Positions 8,779 to 18,531 of a stretch of DNA of 64,000 bases are shown piece by piece. The stretch is from Thiohalocapsa sp. (GTDB lineage Bacteria > Pseudomonadota > Gammaproteobacteria > Chromatiales > Chromatiaceae): assembly GCF_022340605.1 (NCBI RefSeq), contig NZ_JAJDNQ010000027.1:1-64000 (forward strand). Reading direction: 5' to 3'. Every line of letters begins with the position of its first letter. Position 1 is the stretch's first letter. The notes below the pieces were generated by a model, which saw only the letters and a list, made by a program, of their open reading frames with translations, had not been told where the DNA came from and searched no databases. Position numbers and translations under genes: made by a program.

Positions 8779-9813
8779 TCAGGGCAGCCGCAGCTCGACG
8801 GCGATGGGATGGTGATCCGACGGCTCGGCCCCGGGACCGTAGTCGAACGCCCGCCAGCTGCCGGGCACCAGCCAGTGCTTGGCGGCACCGCCGAGCACGA
8901 CGTGGTCGATGGCGTAGGGGTACTTGGGGTTGCGAGGGAACGGGAAAGGTCGACCGGCGCCGGCGAGCACGAGGTCCGCGTCCCGGTCCGGGCGCTCGCT
9001 GCCGGGCCGGCAGCGTCGGCCGAGGTCCGCGTCCGGCCGCCAGTCACAGACCATGCCGTCGTCGATGTCCGTCCAGAAGTGGTCGTTCGGCTGGTCGAGC
9101 TCGCGGTTGAAGTCGCCGATCACGACGAAGGGGATATCGGCCGCGGCGCGGGCGTCGATCCATTCCTCCAGCACGCCGCGCTGGCGGATCAGGGTCCGGC
9201 ACTGGTGGCGACGCACGTTGCGGTCGAGCCGGTTGTAGGCGCAGCCAGCCTTCAGGTGGATGGCCATCAGCTCAAACGCCGCGCCGTGACCATCGATGGG
9301 CTCCACCAGGATGCGTGTGCCCCAACGCAACCCGTCGGCACCCAGCTCCCGGAAGCCCTCGCGCACCCGGTAGTCCAGCCCTGCGTGCCGGAGCCCCTCG
9401 CGGTTGATGGCGAAGCCGGTGCGCTGGGCGGTGAAGCGCTGGCCGGGCATGCCGCGGCAGGTGTCACGGCCCGTCTCGCGGCGGGCCGAGACCACCAGAT
9501 CGTACACCTTTGGGTCGAATACCCGCGCCAACGCGTGGGCGTTCTGCACCTCCTGCACCGCAACGATGTCGGCGTCGAGCCGCTCCGCGACCCCGCGCAG
9601 CCGCGCGTAGTCCGCCGCGGTGCGCGGCCGGCAGCCGGCACCGTCGGCGGCGGCGAGGTGCTCGATGTTCCAGGTGGCGAGCCGCAGGGCCGGGCGCGCC
9701 GCCTGCGCGGGCGCGCAGACGACCAGCAGCCCGACGACGGCGGCGAGGATCACACCCCGGCCGCCGCGACTGCCCAGCGTTGCCGGCGGCCTTGCCGGCA
9801 ATCGAGCCCCCAT
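8779..9813 (-). CDS. Exported endonuclease/exonuclease/phosphatase-family protein
   Basis: The product (344 residues) has an N-terminal signal segment (VILAAVVGLLVVCAPAQA) followed by the EEP fold: LATWNIEHL (metal-binding Asn), IVAVQEVQ (metal-binding Glu), a central MAIHLKAGC, FVVIGDFNREL and the C-terminal SDHHPIAVEL with the catalytic Asp-His. All expected catalytic positions are present, so a metal-dependent phosphodiesterase acting in the periplasm or outside is likely; DNA, lipid or another phosphoester could be the substrate. Its ATG overlaps the stop of the upstream cytochrome b561 gene (TGATG), suggesting coupled translation. Confidence 0.85.
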   Translation of the reverse strand: MGARLPARPPATLGSRGGRGVILAAVVGLLVVCAPAQAARPALRLATWNIEHLAAADGAGCRPRTAADYARLRGVAERLDADIVAVQEVQNAHALARVFDPKVYDLVVSARRETGRDTCRGMPGQRFTAQRTGFAINREGLRHAGLDYRVREGFRELGADGLRWGTRILVEPIDGHGAAFELMAIHLKAGCAYNRLDRNVRRHQCRTLIRQRGVLEEWIDARAAADIPFVVIGDFNRELDQPNDHFWTDIDDGMVCDWRPDADLGRRCRPGSERPDRDADLVLAGAGRPFPFPRNPKYPYAIDHVVLGGAAKHWLVPGSWRAFDYGPGAEPSDHHPIAVELRLP

Positions 9814-10361
9814 CAGGGCAGGCTGATGCGCCGCATGATGCCGTCTTTCAGCTTCCAGTGCTTGATGCCGGCGGCGATGTGCAGCACCAGCAGCGCCGCC
9901 ACCGCGAGCGCGGCGTAGCCGTGGTAGGTGAAGAGCTGCTCGCTGAGGGCCTTGTTCTCGCCGACGAAGCCAGGCAGGGTCCAGTCGAAGAACTGCACCG
10001 GGTGGCCACCCGCGGCGGTCGCCAGCCAGCCGCCGATGGGCAGGCCGATCAGCAGGATGTACAGCAGCAGCAGAGTTCCCCCGGAGATGACCTTCTCCAG
10101 CCCCGTGAGCGGCTTCTCGTAGGCGGGCGGCGGTGACAGGCGCCGCAGCACCAGCCGCAGCACCATCAGGATCAGGAGCAGGACGCCGAAGCTCTTGTGG
10201 TACATGAAGAGCTGGCCGGTGGTTTCCTTCCCCAAGGTGTCCACGATGCCGTCGCCGAGGCGCCAGAAAACGAAGCCGATGGCCAACAGGCCGAAGACGA
10301 CAAGGGCAATGATCCAGTGCAGCAGGCGCTGGAGGAAGGTATAGCGATAGGCTGAAGCCAT
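9813..10361 (-). CDS. Cytochrome b561-type di-haem membrane protein
   Basis: The 182-residue product has four membrane spans with histidines placed as in bacterial cytochrome b561 (YTFLQRLLHWIIALVVFGLL near the start; YHKSFGVLLLILMVLRLVLRR; YILLIGLPIGGW; YHGYAALAVAALLVLHIAAGIKHW). Such proteins carry two b haems in the inner membrane and move electrons between quinol and periplasmic acceptors, including superoxide. The ATG at 10361 has AAGGAG 6 nt upstream; the frame extends further upstream without a ribosome site. It overlaps the downstream EEP gene by one base. Confidence 0.9.
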   Translation of the reverse strand: MASAYRYTFLQRLLHWIIALVVFGLLAIGFVFWRLGDGIVDTLGKETTGQLFMYHKSFGVLLLILMVLRLVLRRLSPPPAYEKPLTGLEKVISGGTLLLLYILLIGLPIGGWLATAAGGHPVQFFDWTLPGFVGENKALSEQLFTYHGYAALAVAALLVLHIAAGIKHWKLKDGIMRRISLP

Positions 10362-10612
10362 GTAGTGCTCCTTGGTTGAGGTGGACGGACGGAAGGCGGG
10401 AGATGGCGCATTACATTCGCGCAAACCCGCCGATGCAGGAGTTTGGCCCGGCATATAGGCGCAACCCGCAGACCAGTGCAAGCAGAATCGTACTCACAAG
10501 AACGACCATTTTCAGCGCCAGCCGCGCGACGGCGGCAATGCCGCCCACCCGCCTCGACCCGCCGCCACTGCGCCCCCACCTTGGCGGCAAATCCTCCGGA
10601 GTGTGATTCCCC

Positions 10613-11536
10613 GTGCCCGACACCATGCTGCCCAGCAACCGCCTGCGCGAGAGCCTCGGCTACCTGAACTGGCTCTACAACCCGTTTCACGGTCTCGATG
10701 CCGCCGGTATCTACGACCTGCTCGCCACCAGCGCCGCCACCGAGCGCGGGCTCTACCTGAACCTCGGCTACTGGCGCGAGGCGACCGACCTCGATGCCGC
10801 CAGCGATGCACTGGCCATGCTGGTCGGCGAGACCGCCCGGCTCGGCCCGGCGGACAGCGTGCTCGACTGCGGCTTCGGCTTCGGCGACCAGGACATCCTC
10901 TGGGCGCAGACACTGAAACCCGGTCGCATCGTCGGCCTCAACATCACCGCTTCGCAAGTCGAGCTGGCGCGCCGGCGGGTGGCGCAGCTCGGCCTGCACG
11001 AGCAGATCGACCTGCGCCAGGGCTCGGCCACGGACATGCCCATCGAGTCGGCCAGCGTGGACAAGGTCGTCGCGGTGGAGTGCGCCTTCCACTTCCGCAC
11101 CCGCGAGGCGTTCTTTCGCGAGGCCTGGCGGGTGCTGCGGCCGGGTGGCCGGCTGGTGCTGGCGGACATCATCCCGGCGCCGAGGATCGGCGGCTTTCCG
11201 GCGCGGCTGGAGCATCGCGTCTCCTGGCGACTAGTGGCGGGCAAGTTCGCCATTCCGCCCGAGAACGCCTACACCAAGCCTACCTATCACGCCAAGCTCG
11301 CCATGAGCGGGTTCGAGCAGATCCGCGTGGAGTCCATCCGCGAGCACGTCTATGCGCCGCTGCACCACTTCCTGGCCGAGCATCCGCAGACGCTGGACCG
11401 CCTGCACCCGATGGCGCGATTGCCGGCCAAACTGGCGCTGCGCCTCGAGGCCACCAGCGTCTACCGCGGGCTCGACTACGTGCTGGCCAGCGCCGTGAAG
11501 CCGCAGCAGTTGCCGGGCGCGAGCCGGCGGCCATGA
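10613..11536 (+). CDS. SAM-dependent class I methyltransferase
   Basis: The product (307 residues) has the Rossmann-type SAM site VLDCGFGFGDQD (about residues 83-94), a second acidic motif IVGLNITASQVELAR, and a post-core AWRVLRPGGRLVLADII. The layout with a long C-terminal part resembles the small-molecule or fatty-acyl methyltransferases of the tocopherol/sterol type. The acceptor is unknown. A GTG start at 10613 is preferred over the ATG at 10625 because GGAG (10598-10601) is 11 nt upstream. It overlaps the next gene by four bases (ATGA), so the two are co-translated. Confidence 0.85.
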   Translation: MPDTMLPSNRLRESLGYLNWLYNPFHGLDAAGIYDLLATSAATERGLYLNLGYWREATDLDAASDALAMLVGETARLGPADSVLDCGFGFGDQDILWAQTLKPGRIVGLNITASQVELARRRVAQLGLHEQIDLRQGSATDMPIESASVDKVVAVECAFHFRTREAFFREAWRVLRPGGRLVLADIIPAPRIGGFPARLEHRVSWRLVAGKFAIPPENAYTKPTYHAKLAMSGFEQIRVESIREHVYAPLHHFLAEHPQTLDRLHPMARLPAKLALRLEATSVYRGLDYVLASAVKPQQLPGASRRP

Positions 11537-12258
11537 CCGGCTTCGCGTTCGAGGCCATCGGCACCGCACGGACGCCGTTCACCGACAAGTTCGGCATCCC
11601 GCGCCAGCCGCGGCTGGTGGATGCGCCCGGGCGCATTCTTCTGCACCCACCCTATGACCGCATCGAGGCATTTTCCGGGCTGGAGGGCTTCAGCCACGTC
11701 TGGCTGCTCTGGGTCTTCCACGACGACTGCCTCACCGCCGGCTGGAAGCCCAGGGTACGCCCGCCGCGGCTCGGCGGGCGGCGCTCGGTGGGCGTGTTCG
11801 CCAGCCGGGCGCCCTACCGGCCGAACCCCATCGGACTGTCCGCGGTGGCCCACCACGGACTGGTGGAGGACGCCGATGGTCTCGCGCTTGCGGTCTCCGG
11901 GGTCGACCTGCTGGACGGCACGCCGGTGCTGGACATCAAGCCTTACGTCCCCTATGCCGACGCACTGCCGGAGGCCGCCGGCGGCTTCGCCCGTCCGGAG
12001 CCCGCAACGCGCCTTGTGGCGCGCTTCAGCGAGGCCGCGGCCGCCGCGGTGGCCGCGCGGGACCCGGACGGAGCGCTCGCCCTTGCCCGGCTCATCGAGC
12101 AGGTGATCGCCGAGGACCCGCGCCCCGGTTACATGGACCGCTACCCGGAGCGGCGCGAGTTCGCGCTCCGGCTCTACGATTGCGACATCCGCTGGCAACT
12201 CGACGGCGACACGGCCATCGTCGAGCAGTGCATACCCCAGCGCGACACGCCCCCATGA
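11533..12258 (+). CDS. trmO: TrmO/TsaA-family tRNA methyltransferase
   Basis: The N-terminal 150 residues match the TsaA (YaeB/VirR) fold: FEAIGTARTPFTDKFGIPRQP at the start, then FSHVWLLWVFH, RSVGVFASRAPYRPNPIGLS and LDIKPYVPYAD, the conserved SAM-binding barrel. Family members methylate N6 of threonylcarbamoyl-adenosine 37 in tRNAs that read ACY codons. The 241-residue length and the C-terminal tail (YMDRYPERREFALRLYDCDIRW) fit TrmO. The start overlaps the stop of the upstream methyltransferase (ATGA). Confidence 0.9.
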   Translation: MTGFAFEAIGTARTPFTDKFGIPRQPRLVDAPGRILLHPPYDRIEAFSGLEGFSHVWLLWVFHDDCLTAGWKPRVRPPRLGGRRSVGVFASRAPYRPNPIGLSAVAHHGLVEDADGLALAVSGVDLLDGTPVLDIKPYVPYADALPEAAGGFARPEPATRLVARFSEAAAAAVAARDPDGALALARLIEQVIAEDPRPGYMDRYPERREFALRLYDCDIRWQLDGDTAIVEQCIPQRDTPP

Positions 12259-12369
12259 GCGAGGTCCCCGTATGCACGCCGAGCCGCTACCCACCAGGCG
12301 CGAGCCCGAACGGCGGACGCGCTTCGAGACCGGGCAACGATTGCTCGCAACGCCGAAATCCGGCGCATC

Positions 12370-12455
12370 GTAGGTCGGGTTAGCGATCGCGTAACCCGAC
12401 TATCCAAGGATCACCGACGCCCATCGTCGGGTTACGCCGCGCTAACCCGACCTAC
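12370..12455. repeat. GTAGGTCGGGTTAGCG inverted-repeat element
   Basis: GTAGGTCGGGTTAGCG at the left end is matched by its reverse complement CGCTAACCCGACCTAC at the right end, and each arm also pairs internally with CGTAACCCGAC or GTCGGGTTACG. The element lies in a 422-bp gap with no other feature; 12259-12369 and 12456-12680 hold nothing recognisable. Confidence 0.85.
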
Positions 12456-12680
12456 ACCGAATACTTCCGCGGTCTCTTCGCTTCTGCATCCCACGCCTCA
12501 CTCGACGGGCTGCCGACGAGCCCGTGCTGCTTCGCCATCAAGCACGGGTCAGCTCCCGGCCCCTCTGCCCTCGGCCTCAGCAGTGAAAAGACCGCCCGCA
12601 TCGCTTATAGTTGTTGGTTTACGCTCATGCCCGTGCCGGCCGTTCGAGCAACTTCGGCACGCCCCCAACGGAGACCTCCG

Positions 12681-13373
12681 ATGGCCGCAGAAGACCTGAT
12701 CGCACCGTCCATTCTGTCCGCGGACTTCGCCAAGCTCGGCGAGGAAGTCGACAACGTCATCGCCGCCGGCGCCGACATCGTCCACTTCGACGTCATGGAC
12801 AATCACTATGTGCCGAACCTCACCATAGGCCCGCTGGTGTGCGAGGCGCTGCGTAAGCACGGCGTCACCGCCCCCATCGACGTGCACCTGATGGTGAAGC
12901 CCGTGGACCGCATCGTGCCGGACTTCGCCAAGGCCGGCGCCACCTACATCACCTTCCACCCAGAGGCCAGCGAGCACATCGACCGCACCCTGCAGGTGAT
13001 CCATGGCGAGGGCTGCAAGGCGGGCCTGGTGTTCAATCCGGCGACGCCGCTGTCCTACCTGGAGTACGTGATGGACAAGGTGGACATGGTGCTGATCATG
13101 TCGGTCAACCCCGGCTTCGGCGGGCAGAGCTTCATCCCCTCGGCGCTCACCAAGCTGCGCCAGGCCCGCGAGATGATCGACGCCTCCGGCCGCGAGATCC
13201 GCCTCGAGATCGACGGCGGCGTCAAGGCGGACAACATCGCCGAGATCAAGGCCGCCGGCGCCGACACCTTCGTGTCCGGCTCCGGCATCTTCAACAAGGG
13301 CCAGGACGGAGACCCGAACCGCTACGACAGCATCATCCGTGAGATGCGCGAGGCGCTTGCCAGCGTCGGCTGA
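12681..13373 (+). CDS. rpe: Ribulose-phosphate 3-epimerase
   Basis: Interconverts ribulose-5-phosphate and xylulose-5-phosphate in the pentose phosphate and Calvin cycles. The 230-residue TIM barrel has the family motifs [51 protein letters not shown] and [10 protein letters not shown], carrying the metal-binding His and Asp residues. The ATG at 12681 is supported by GGAG 7 nt upstream. gph and trpE follow, the order seen in many gammaproteobacteria. Confidence 0.98.
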   Translation: MAAEDLIAPSILSADFAKLGEEVDNVIAAGADIVHFDVMDNHYVPNLTIGPLVCEALRKHGVTAPIDVHLMVKPVDRIVPDFAKAGATYITFHPEASEHIDRTLQVIHGEGCKAGLVFNPATPLSYLEYVMDKVDMVLIMSVNPGFGGQSFIPSALTKLRQAREMIDASGREIRLEIDGGVKADNIAEIKAAGADTFVSGSGIFNKGQDGDPNRYDSIIREMREALASVG

Positions 13374-13400
13374 CGGCAGCGTCCTCGAGCCCCGGGGGCC

Positions 13401-13582
13401 GTAGGTCGGGCCGACACAAGGAGGCCCGACGCGGTGCCCGCACGCAGTATAAGGCCAGTTTCGGTGCCGGTGTCGTGGTCGGGGTGTCGGGCTTCGCTAA
13501 CGCTCAGCCCGACCTACGCTCAGCCCGACCTACGCTCAGCCCGACCTACGCTCAGCCCGACCTACGCGCTCAGCCCGCCCCA
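13401..13582. repeat. GTAGGTCGGGCCGAC element with 16-bp tandem expansion
   Basis: Opens with GTAGGTCGGGCCGACACAAG and closes with several AGCCCGACCTAC ends. Inside it the 16-bp unit GCTCAGCCCGACCTAC is repeated four times (13502-13565), plus a partial copy. It belongs to the family also seen at 14539-14623, 22504-22587 and 25296-25380, and the right end has been amplified here. Confidence 0.85.
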
Positions 13583-13669
13583 CGGACAGGCGCCTCCTAG
13601 ATCCCGCACAGATCCCGCACACTTTCCGCCAACCGCCCGAGCAGCGACCGCACCCGGAGCCGATCCCGC

Positions 13670-14386
13670 ATGCCTGACAAGTCACGGCCGACGCCCTTCG
13701 ACCCGCGCCCCTTCGATCCGCAAATGGTCCTGATCGACCTCGACGGCACCCTGGTGGACAGCGTGCCGGATCTGACCCACAGCGTCGACGAGATGATGGC
13801 CGCGCTGGACCGCCCGCCGCACGGCGAGGCGGCGGTGCGCAACTGGGTCGGCAACGGCGTCGAGCGCCTGGTGCAGCGCGCCCTCACCGGCCAGCTCGAC
13901 GGCGAGCCGGACCCCGCCGACTACGAGCGCGCCTACCCGATCTTCCTGGAGCTCTACTCGGCGCACAACGGCGAGCATGCACGGCTCTATCCGGGCGTCG
14001 TCGAGGGCTTGAAGGCGTTACGGAAACGGGGGCTCAAGCTGGGCTGCGTCACCAACAAGGCGGCGCGGTTCACCGAGCCCTTGCTCGAAAACCTCGGCAT
14101 CGCCGACAACTTCGGCATCATCATCAGCGGCGACAGCCTGTCCGAGAAAAAACCGAGCCCGCTGCCGTTGCTGCACGCTGCGGAGCACTTCGGCGTGACG
14201 CCGCCGCAGTCGTTGATGCTGGGCGACTCCATCAGCGACGTGAAGGCGGCGCGCGCCGCGGGCTTCCCGGTGGTTTGCGTCAGCTACGGGTACAATCACG
14301 GCCACGACATCCGCGAGGCGGTTCCGGATGCCGTCATCGACTCGCTGACCGAGCTGGATGGATTATTGGTGGAGCAGAGGGCCTGA
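13670..14386 (+). CDS. gph: Phosphoglycolate phosphatase
   Basis: A HAD-superfamily hydrolase that removes phosphate from 2-phosphoglycolate, a product of RuBisCO oxygenation or DNA repair. The nucleophile motif is LIDLDGTLVDS (about residues 22-32); motif II is GCVTNK and motif III with the loop is SEKKPSPLPLL, followed by LMLGDSISDVKAARAAG. The length of 238 residues fits Gph. Identity as Gph rather than another HAD phosphatase is supported by its place between rpe and trpE. The ATG at 13670 gives a 17-residue lead before the fold; an in-frame ATG at 13724 is possible. Confidence 0.93.
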   Translation: MPDKSRPTPFDPRPFDPQMVLIDLDGTLVDSVPDLTHSVDEMMAALDRPPHGEAAVRNWVGNGVERLVQRALTGQLDGEPDPADYERAYPIFLELYSAHNGEHARLYPGVVEGLKALRKRGLKLGCVTNKAARFTEPLLENLGIADNFGIIISGDSLSEKKPSPLPLLHAAEHFGVTPPQSLMLGDSISDVKAARAAGFPVVCVSYGYNHGHDIREAVPDAVIDSLTELDGLLVEQRA

Positions 14387-14538
14387 GGCGCTACCGGTGC
14401 TTGCTGCGCACGTCGGCTGACGAGGCGCTGCCGCAGACGGGGGTAGCATGATCATCAGCTTCGACTTCGACAAAGACAACGACAACGAAGCGCTTGATTC
14501 ATTTCTGAAGATGTGGCGCGACCAAGGACGCTGACGTC

Positions 14539-14623
14539 GTAGGTCGGGCCGACGCAGGAGGCCCGACACGCAAACGGTAATGCCAACCGGCGCGTCGGGC
14601 TTCATTCCTCAGCCCGACCGACG
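14539..14623. repeat. GTAGGTCGGGCCGAC element, copy 2
   Basis: Begins GTAGGTCGGGCCGACGCAGG and ends CAGCCCGACCGACG, flanking an 18-nt centre. It lies in the 428-bp gap between gph and trpE. No trp leader peptide with adjacent Trp codons was seen in that gap. Confidence 0.85.
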
Positions 14624-14814
14624 CGAGCCCTCTTCACGAGCCCTGGGTCCTCAACGCGGCTTTTTCGCGCAACGACTGAAACGCAGCCATGCACCACGAC
14701 ACGCACTCCCACCGAGCGATGCGGCCCGGGCGCCGATGGCGGAGCTGACGCCCGACCGATCATCGCCCCGTTCCTGACTGCATCCACCGGAACTGCATCC
14801 ATCGGAGTGCCGAC

Positions 14815-16311
14815 ATGACCCCCGAGAACTTCGCCGCCCTGGTGCGCCAGGGACACAACCGCATCCCCTTCGTCTGCGAGGCCCTCGCCGACCTCGACAC
14901 GCCGCTGAGCTGTTATCTCAAGCTCGCCGCCGGCCCCTATTCCTACCTGTTCGAGTCCGTGCAGGGCGGCGAGAAGTGGGGCCGCTACTCCATCATCGGC
15001 CTACCGGCACGCACGGTGCTGAAGGTCTATGGCCACCGCGTCGTGGTGGAGCGCGACGGTGCGGTGGTGGAAGAGGCCGAGGCCGCGGACCCGCTCGCCT
15101 GGATCGAGCAGTTCCAGGCCCGCTACCGCGTCGCCGAGCACCCGGACATGCCCCGCTTCGCCGGCGGGCTGGTGGGCTACTTCGGCTACGACACGGTGCG
15201 CTACATCGAGCCGAAGCTGGCCCATTGCCAGAATCCGGACCAGATGGACACGCCGGACATCCTGCTGATGCTCTCCGAAGAGGTGGTCGTCTTCGACAAC
15301 CTGCGGGGGCGCATCTACATCATCGTCCACCTCGATCCCGAGGCCGGCGACACGCCCGCCACCGGCCAGGCGCGCATCGACGCGCTGGTGGCCAGGATGC
15401 AGCGCGGCGCTCCGCGCAACCCGGCGGGCGGCGGGCGCGCGGTGCAGGAGACGGACTTCGTGTCCGGCTTCAGCGAGGCCGGCTTCGAGCAGGCCGTCGA
15501 GCGCATCAAGGACTACATCCTCGCCGGCGACTGCATGCAGGTAGTACTCTCACAACGGCTGTCGATCCCTTTCCAGGCCCAGCCGCTGGACCTGTACCGG
15601 GCGCTGCGCGGCCTGAATCCGTCGCCGTACATGTATTTCCTGGATCTCGACGAGTTCCAGATCGTCGGTTCCTCGCCAGAGATCCTGACCCGGCTGGAGG
15701 ACGGCGTGGTGACCGTGCGCCCAATCGCCGGCACGCGGCGCCGCGGCTACACGGAGGAGGAGGACCAGGCCCTGGAAGCGGAGCTGCTGGCCGACCCGAA
15801 GGAACTCGCCGAGCACCTGATGCTCATCGACCTCGGGCGCAACGACTGCGGCCGCGTCGCCACCACCGGCAGTGTCAGGATGACGGATCGGATGATCGTC
15901 GAGCGCTACTCGCACGTCATGCACATCGTCAGCAACGTCATCGGCGAGCTGGCTCCCGGCATGAGCGCCATCGACGTGCTGCGGGCCACCTTCCCCGCCG
16001 GCACCGTGTCCGGTGCACCCAAGATCCGCGCGATGGAGATCATCGACGAGCTGGAGCCCGTCAAACGCGGCGTCTATTCGGGCGCGGTGGGCTACCTGGC
16101 CTTCAACGGCAACATGGACACGGCCATTGCCATCCGCACCGCCGTCATCAAGGACGGCACGCTGCACATCCAGGCCGGCGCCGGCGTGGTGGCGGACTCG
16201 GTGCCGGAGCTGGAATGGAAGGAGACCATGAACAAGGGCCGCGCCGTGTTCCGCGCCGTCGCCATGGCGGAGGCGGGCATCGAGCGCCATCCCTGCGTCG
16301 GTGGCGAATGA
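14815..16311 (+). CDS. trpE: Anthranilate synthase component I
   Basis: Converts chorismate to anthranilate with the glutaminase subunit TrpG, the first step of tryptophan synthesis. The 498-residue product shows the chorismate-binding core: [74 protein letters not shown] and the C-terminal IRTAVIKDG and [10 protein letters not shown]. The N-terminal [11 protein letters not shown] segment is the tryptophan feedback site. GGAG lies 8 nt before the ATG. trpG is not in the window; the next gene is on the other strand. Confidence 0.97.
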   Translation: MTPENFAALVRQGHNRIPFVCEALADLDTPLSCYLKLAAGPYSYLFESVQGGEKWGRYSIIGLPARTVLKVYGHRVVVERDGAVVEEAEAADPLAWIEQFQARYRVAEHPDMPRFAGGLVGYFGYDTVRYIEPKLAHCQNPDQMDTPDILLMLSEEVVVFDNLRGRIYIIVHLDPEAGDTPATGQARIDALVARMQRGAPRNPAGGGRAVQETDFVSGFSEAGFEQAVERIKDYILAGDCMQVVLSQRLSIPFQAQPLDLYRALRGLNPSPYMYFLDLDEFQIVGSSPEILTRLEDGVVTVRPIAGTRRRGYTEEEDQALEAELLADPKELAEHLMLIDLGRNDCGRVATTGSVRMTDRMIVERYSHVMHIVSNVIGELAPGMSAIDVLRATFPAGTVSGAPKIRAMEIIDELEPVKRGVYSGAVGYLAFNGNMDTAIAIRTAVIKDGTLHIQAGAGVVADSVPELEWKETMNKGRAVFRAVAMAEAGIERHPCVGGE

Positions 16312-16338
16312 CCCGAGGCCACTGGGCTGCCAGGATTA

Positions 16339-17541
16339 TCAGGGACCGGTCGCGGAGTCGAGCTGCGAGGGCACCACTGAGAAGGCATGGCCCGAGGGCA
16401 ACGCCTCGGAGTCCGTTTCGTCTTCGTCATCGTGCAGCGCATCCACGGCCCGCGCGTTCGCGAGCGCGATGCCGATTTGCTCGGCAAGCTGCTCGATGAA
16501 CGCCATGTCGTCATCGCTGTAGGCCCCAGCGGCGGCCCAACTGACCAGATAAAGCGCGGCGTCTGCCGCCGCGTGCCCCAACGGCAGGCAGAGGTCCACC
16601 CGTACGCCGCCGCCGTCCGCGGCGTCGTCGACGACAAGCCCGAGCCCGCGCTTGGCAAACGCCGTCGCCACCAGTGCCGCCTGCCAGACAGGCTCATCCA
16701 AGCTCGGGGTGTCACCATCGCGCGCCCGGACGGCCAACACTCGCGGTGGTCGCCTTGTATCCCCCGGCGCCGGCACCTCGGCGCCGCCTGCATCCGCTGT
16801 CTCGCGCCCTGCATCGCCATCGCCCTGCGCCGGTGGCCGCTCCAGCACCGCGACACGGTCCACGTCGAGATAGCTTAGCGTGAGCTCCAACGCCTGCGCC
16901 ATGCGGGTGGCGACGCACGTGGGGGCGGATAGACGGTTGGCCACGTCCAGCAGGATCTGCAGCCGCGCCAGGTTGCGGTCGTTGGGCGCGCCATCTGGAA
17001 TGCGCAGCAGCGACGGCGTGCCCGCCGCGCCCGCTTCCGGCTCCGGAACCGGCATGTCCGCCGCCATGTCCTCGAGCTCCGCGCGCCGCGCGGGCGTCAC
17101 CCCCTCCTCGACGCGGCCCTTGGCGGCGATCTCGGCAGCCAACGCATCGGCACCATCGCGCTCGGCGTCGTCGCCCGCGGCTGCTTCACCCGTGGCTGTA
17201 CAGGCCGTGGCGGTGTCCCCCGTGGCATCCTCGCCAGTATGTGGCTGTGGCTCGAACGTGGCATGGAATGCAAGGCGCACGCTGCTGAAGCGCACTTCGT
17301 CACCGTCGCTGAGCTCGGTGATCTTGACCTTGCGACCGTTGACGAAGCTGTGGTTGCTGCTGCCGAGATCCTTCAGAATCACACGCTCCGGCGTCACCGC
17401 GATCTCGGCGTGGTTGCGGGAAATGTCCGCGCGTTTCAGACACACCCGATTGTCGCGGTTCCGGCCGACGCCGTTGAGCCCGACCCGGAGCGGAAAGACG
17501 CGCTCTTTTGGCGTTCCGGGCTTGTAGATGAGCGCGGGCAT
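16339..17541 (-). CDS. FHA-domain protein with GAF-like C-terminus
   Basis: Residues about 12-90 form a forkhead-associated domain that binds phosphothreonine: GRNRDNRVCL, the ISRNHAEI core and LKDLGSSNHSFVNGRKV are intact. A low-complexity acidic and alanine-rich linker follows. The last 200 residues (RNLARLQILLDVANRLSAPT ... YSDDDMAFIEQLAEQIGIALANARAV) read as a GAF-type sensor domain. It probably reads Ser/Thr phosphorylation, although no kinase is adjacent. The ATG at 17541 is preferred over the GTG at 17553 because GAGG is properly spaced only for the former. It faces trpE tail to tail. Confidence 0.85.
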   Translation of the reverse strand: MPALIYKPGTPKERVFPLRVGLNGVGRNRDNRVCLKRADISRNHAEIAVTPERVILKDLGSSNHSFVNGRKVKITELSDGDEVRFSSVRLAFHATFEPQPHTGEDATGDTATACTATGEAAAGDDAERDGADALAAEIAAKGRVEEGVTPARRAELEDMAADMPVPEPEAGAAGTPSLLRIPDGAPNDRNLARLQILLDVANRLSAPTCVATRMAQALELTLSYLDVDRVAVLERPPAQGDGDAGRETADAGGAEVPAPGDTRRPPRVLAVRARDGDTPSLDEPVWQAALVATAFAKRGLGLVVDDAADGGGVRVDLCLPLGHAAADAALYLVSWAAAGAYSDDDMAFIEQLAEQIGIALANARAVDALHDDEDETDSEALPSGHAFSVVPSQLDSATGP

Positions 17542-17613
17542 GGTCGTCGACACCTCAGTATAGGAGGCCGATCGCTTGCGCCCGACTCGGAGCCAATGCC
17601 GCGTGATCGGTGC

Positions 17614-18531
17614 TCACAGGCTCGCCGCCTCGAAGGTGTTGCAGTCGTTGAGATCCCCACGCTGGACACCGCGCGTGAACCAGCGCACGCGCTGCTCCGA
17701 GCTGCCATGGGTGAAGCTGTCTGGTACCACGAAGCCACGGGCGCGGCGCTGCATGCGGTCGTCGCCGATCTGAGCAGCGGCGTTCAGCCCCTCGCGCAGG
17801 TCGCCCTGTTCAAGGAGGTCGCGCGAGCGCTGCGCGTGGTGCGCCCAGACGCCGGCGAGGCAGTCCGCCTGCAGTTCCAGCATCACCGAAAGGCGATTGG
17901 CATCCGCCCTCCCGGCGGCACGCTGTGCGCGAGTCACCTGGTCGCTGATCCCGAGCAAATTTTGCACGTGGTGCCCCACCTCGTGCGCGATCACGTAGGC
18001 CTGGGCGAAATCGCCAGGTGCGTGGAAACGATTGCGCAGGTCGTCATAGAAGGCGAGATCGATGTAGACCCTCTCATCCGCAGGGCAGTAGAAAGGCCCC
18101 ACCGCGGCATCCGTGAAGCCGCAAGCGGAGCTGACCCGGTCCGTAAACAGCACCAGCTTCGGGTCGCGGTAGTGGGCATCTCCCGCGGCGAAGATGTCCC
18201 GCCAGGTGTCCTCCGTGTCCGCCAGCACGACAGACACGAAGTCGGCGAGCTCATCCTCGCGCGCCCGCCCCATGGCACCTGCGGGCGACTCGGAGACGGG
18301 TACCGACGGCCCGCCACCCATCTGGCCAGTGAGCCCCACCAGCAGGGCCGGGTCGATGCCGAATAGCAGCCCGAGCACCACCAGTATCAGCAGTCCGATG
18401 CCGCCGCCGGCAACGGTGCGTCTACCCACCGGCATCCGCACGCCATCGCCGGTGCCAGGACCTCTGCGCCCGAAGCGAACGCGCCGACGGTCTTCGACAT
18501 TGTCGCTGCGTCTACCCGTTCTCCAGCGCAT
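17614..18531 (-). CDS. Neutral zinc metallopeptidase, YpfJ family
   Basis: The product (305 residues) starts MRWRTGRRSDNVEDRR, the signature N-terminus of this family, followed by one membrane span (GGGIGLLILVVLGLLFGI). The peptidase part contains the zinc motif HEVGHHVQ at about residues 183-190, the downstream ELQADCLAG with the third ligand, and conserved cysteines (ACGF, YCPADERVYIDL, NDCNTF). It is expected to be anchored in the inner membrane with the catalytic part outside. Its physiological substrate is unknown. The start at 18531 follows family alignment; an upstream ATG at 18549 is possible. Confidence 0.92.
   Translation of the reverse strand: MRWRTGRRSDNVEDRRRVRFGRRGPGTGDGVRMPVGRRTVAGGGIGLLILVVLGLLFGIDPALLVGLTGQMGGGPSVPVSESPAGAMGRAREDELADFVSVVLADTEDTWRDIFAAGDAHYRDPKLVLFTDRVSSACGFTDAAVGPFYCPADERVYIDLAFYDDLRNRFHAPGDFAQAYVIAHEVGHHVQNLLGISDQVTRAQRAAGRADANRLSVMLELQADCLAGVWAHHAQRSRDLLEQGDLREGLNAAAQIGDDRMQRRARGFVVPDSFTHGSSEQRVRWFTRGVQRGDLNDCNTFEAASL

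Noticed and set aside
14448-14534. A 28-residue frame (MIISFDFDKDNDN...) before trpE, considered as a trp leader peptide
   Set aside because: It contains a single Trp codon instead of adjacent Trp codons and no attenuator structure was seen; it overlaps simple sequence.
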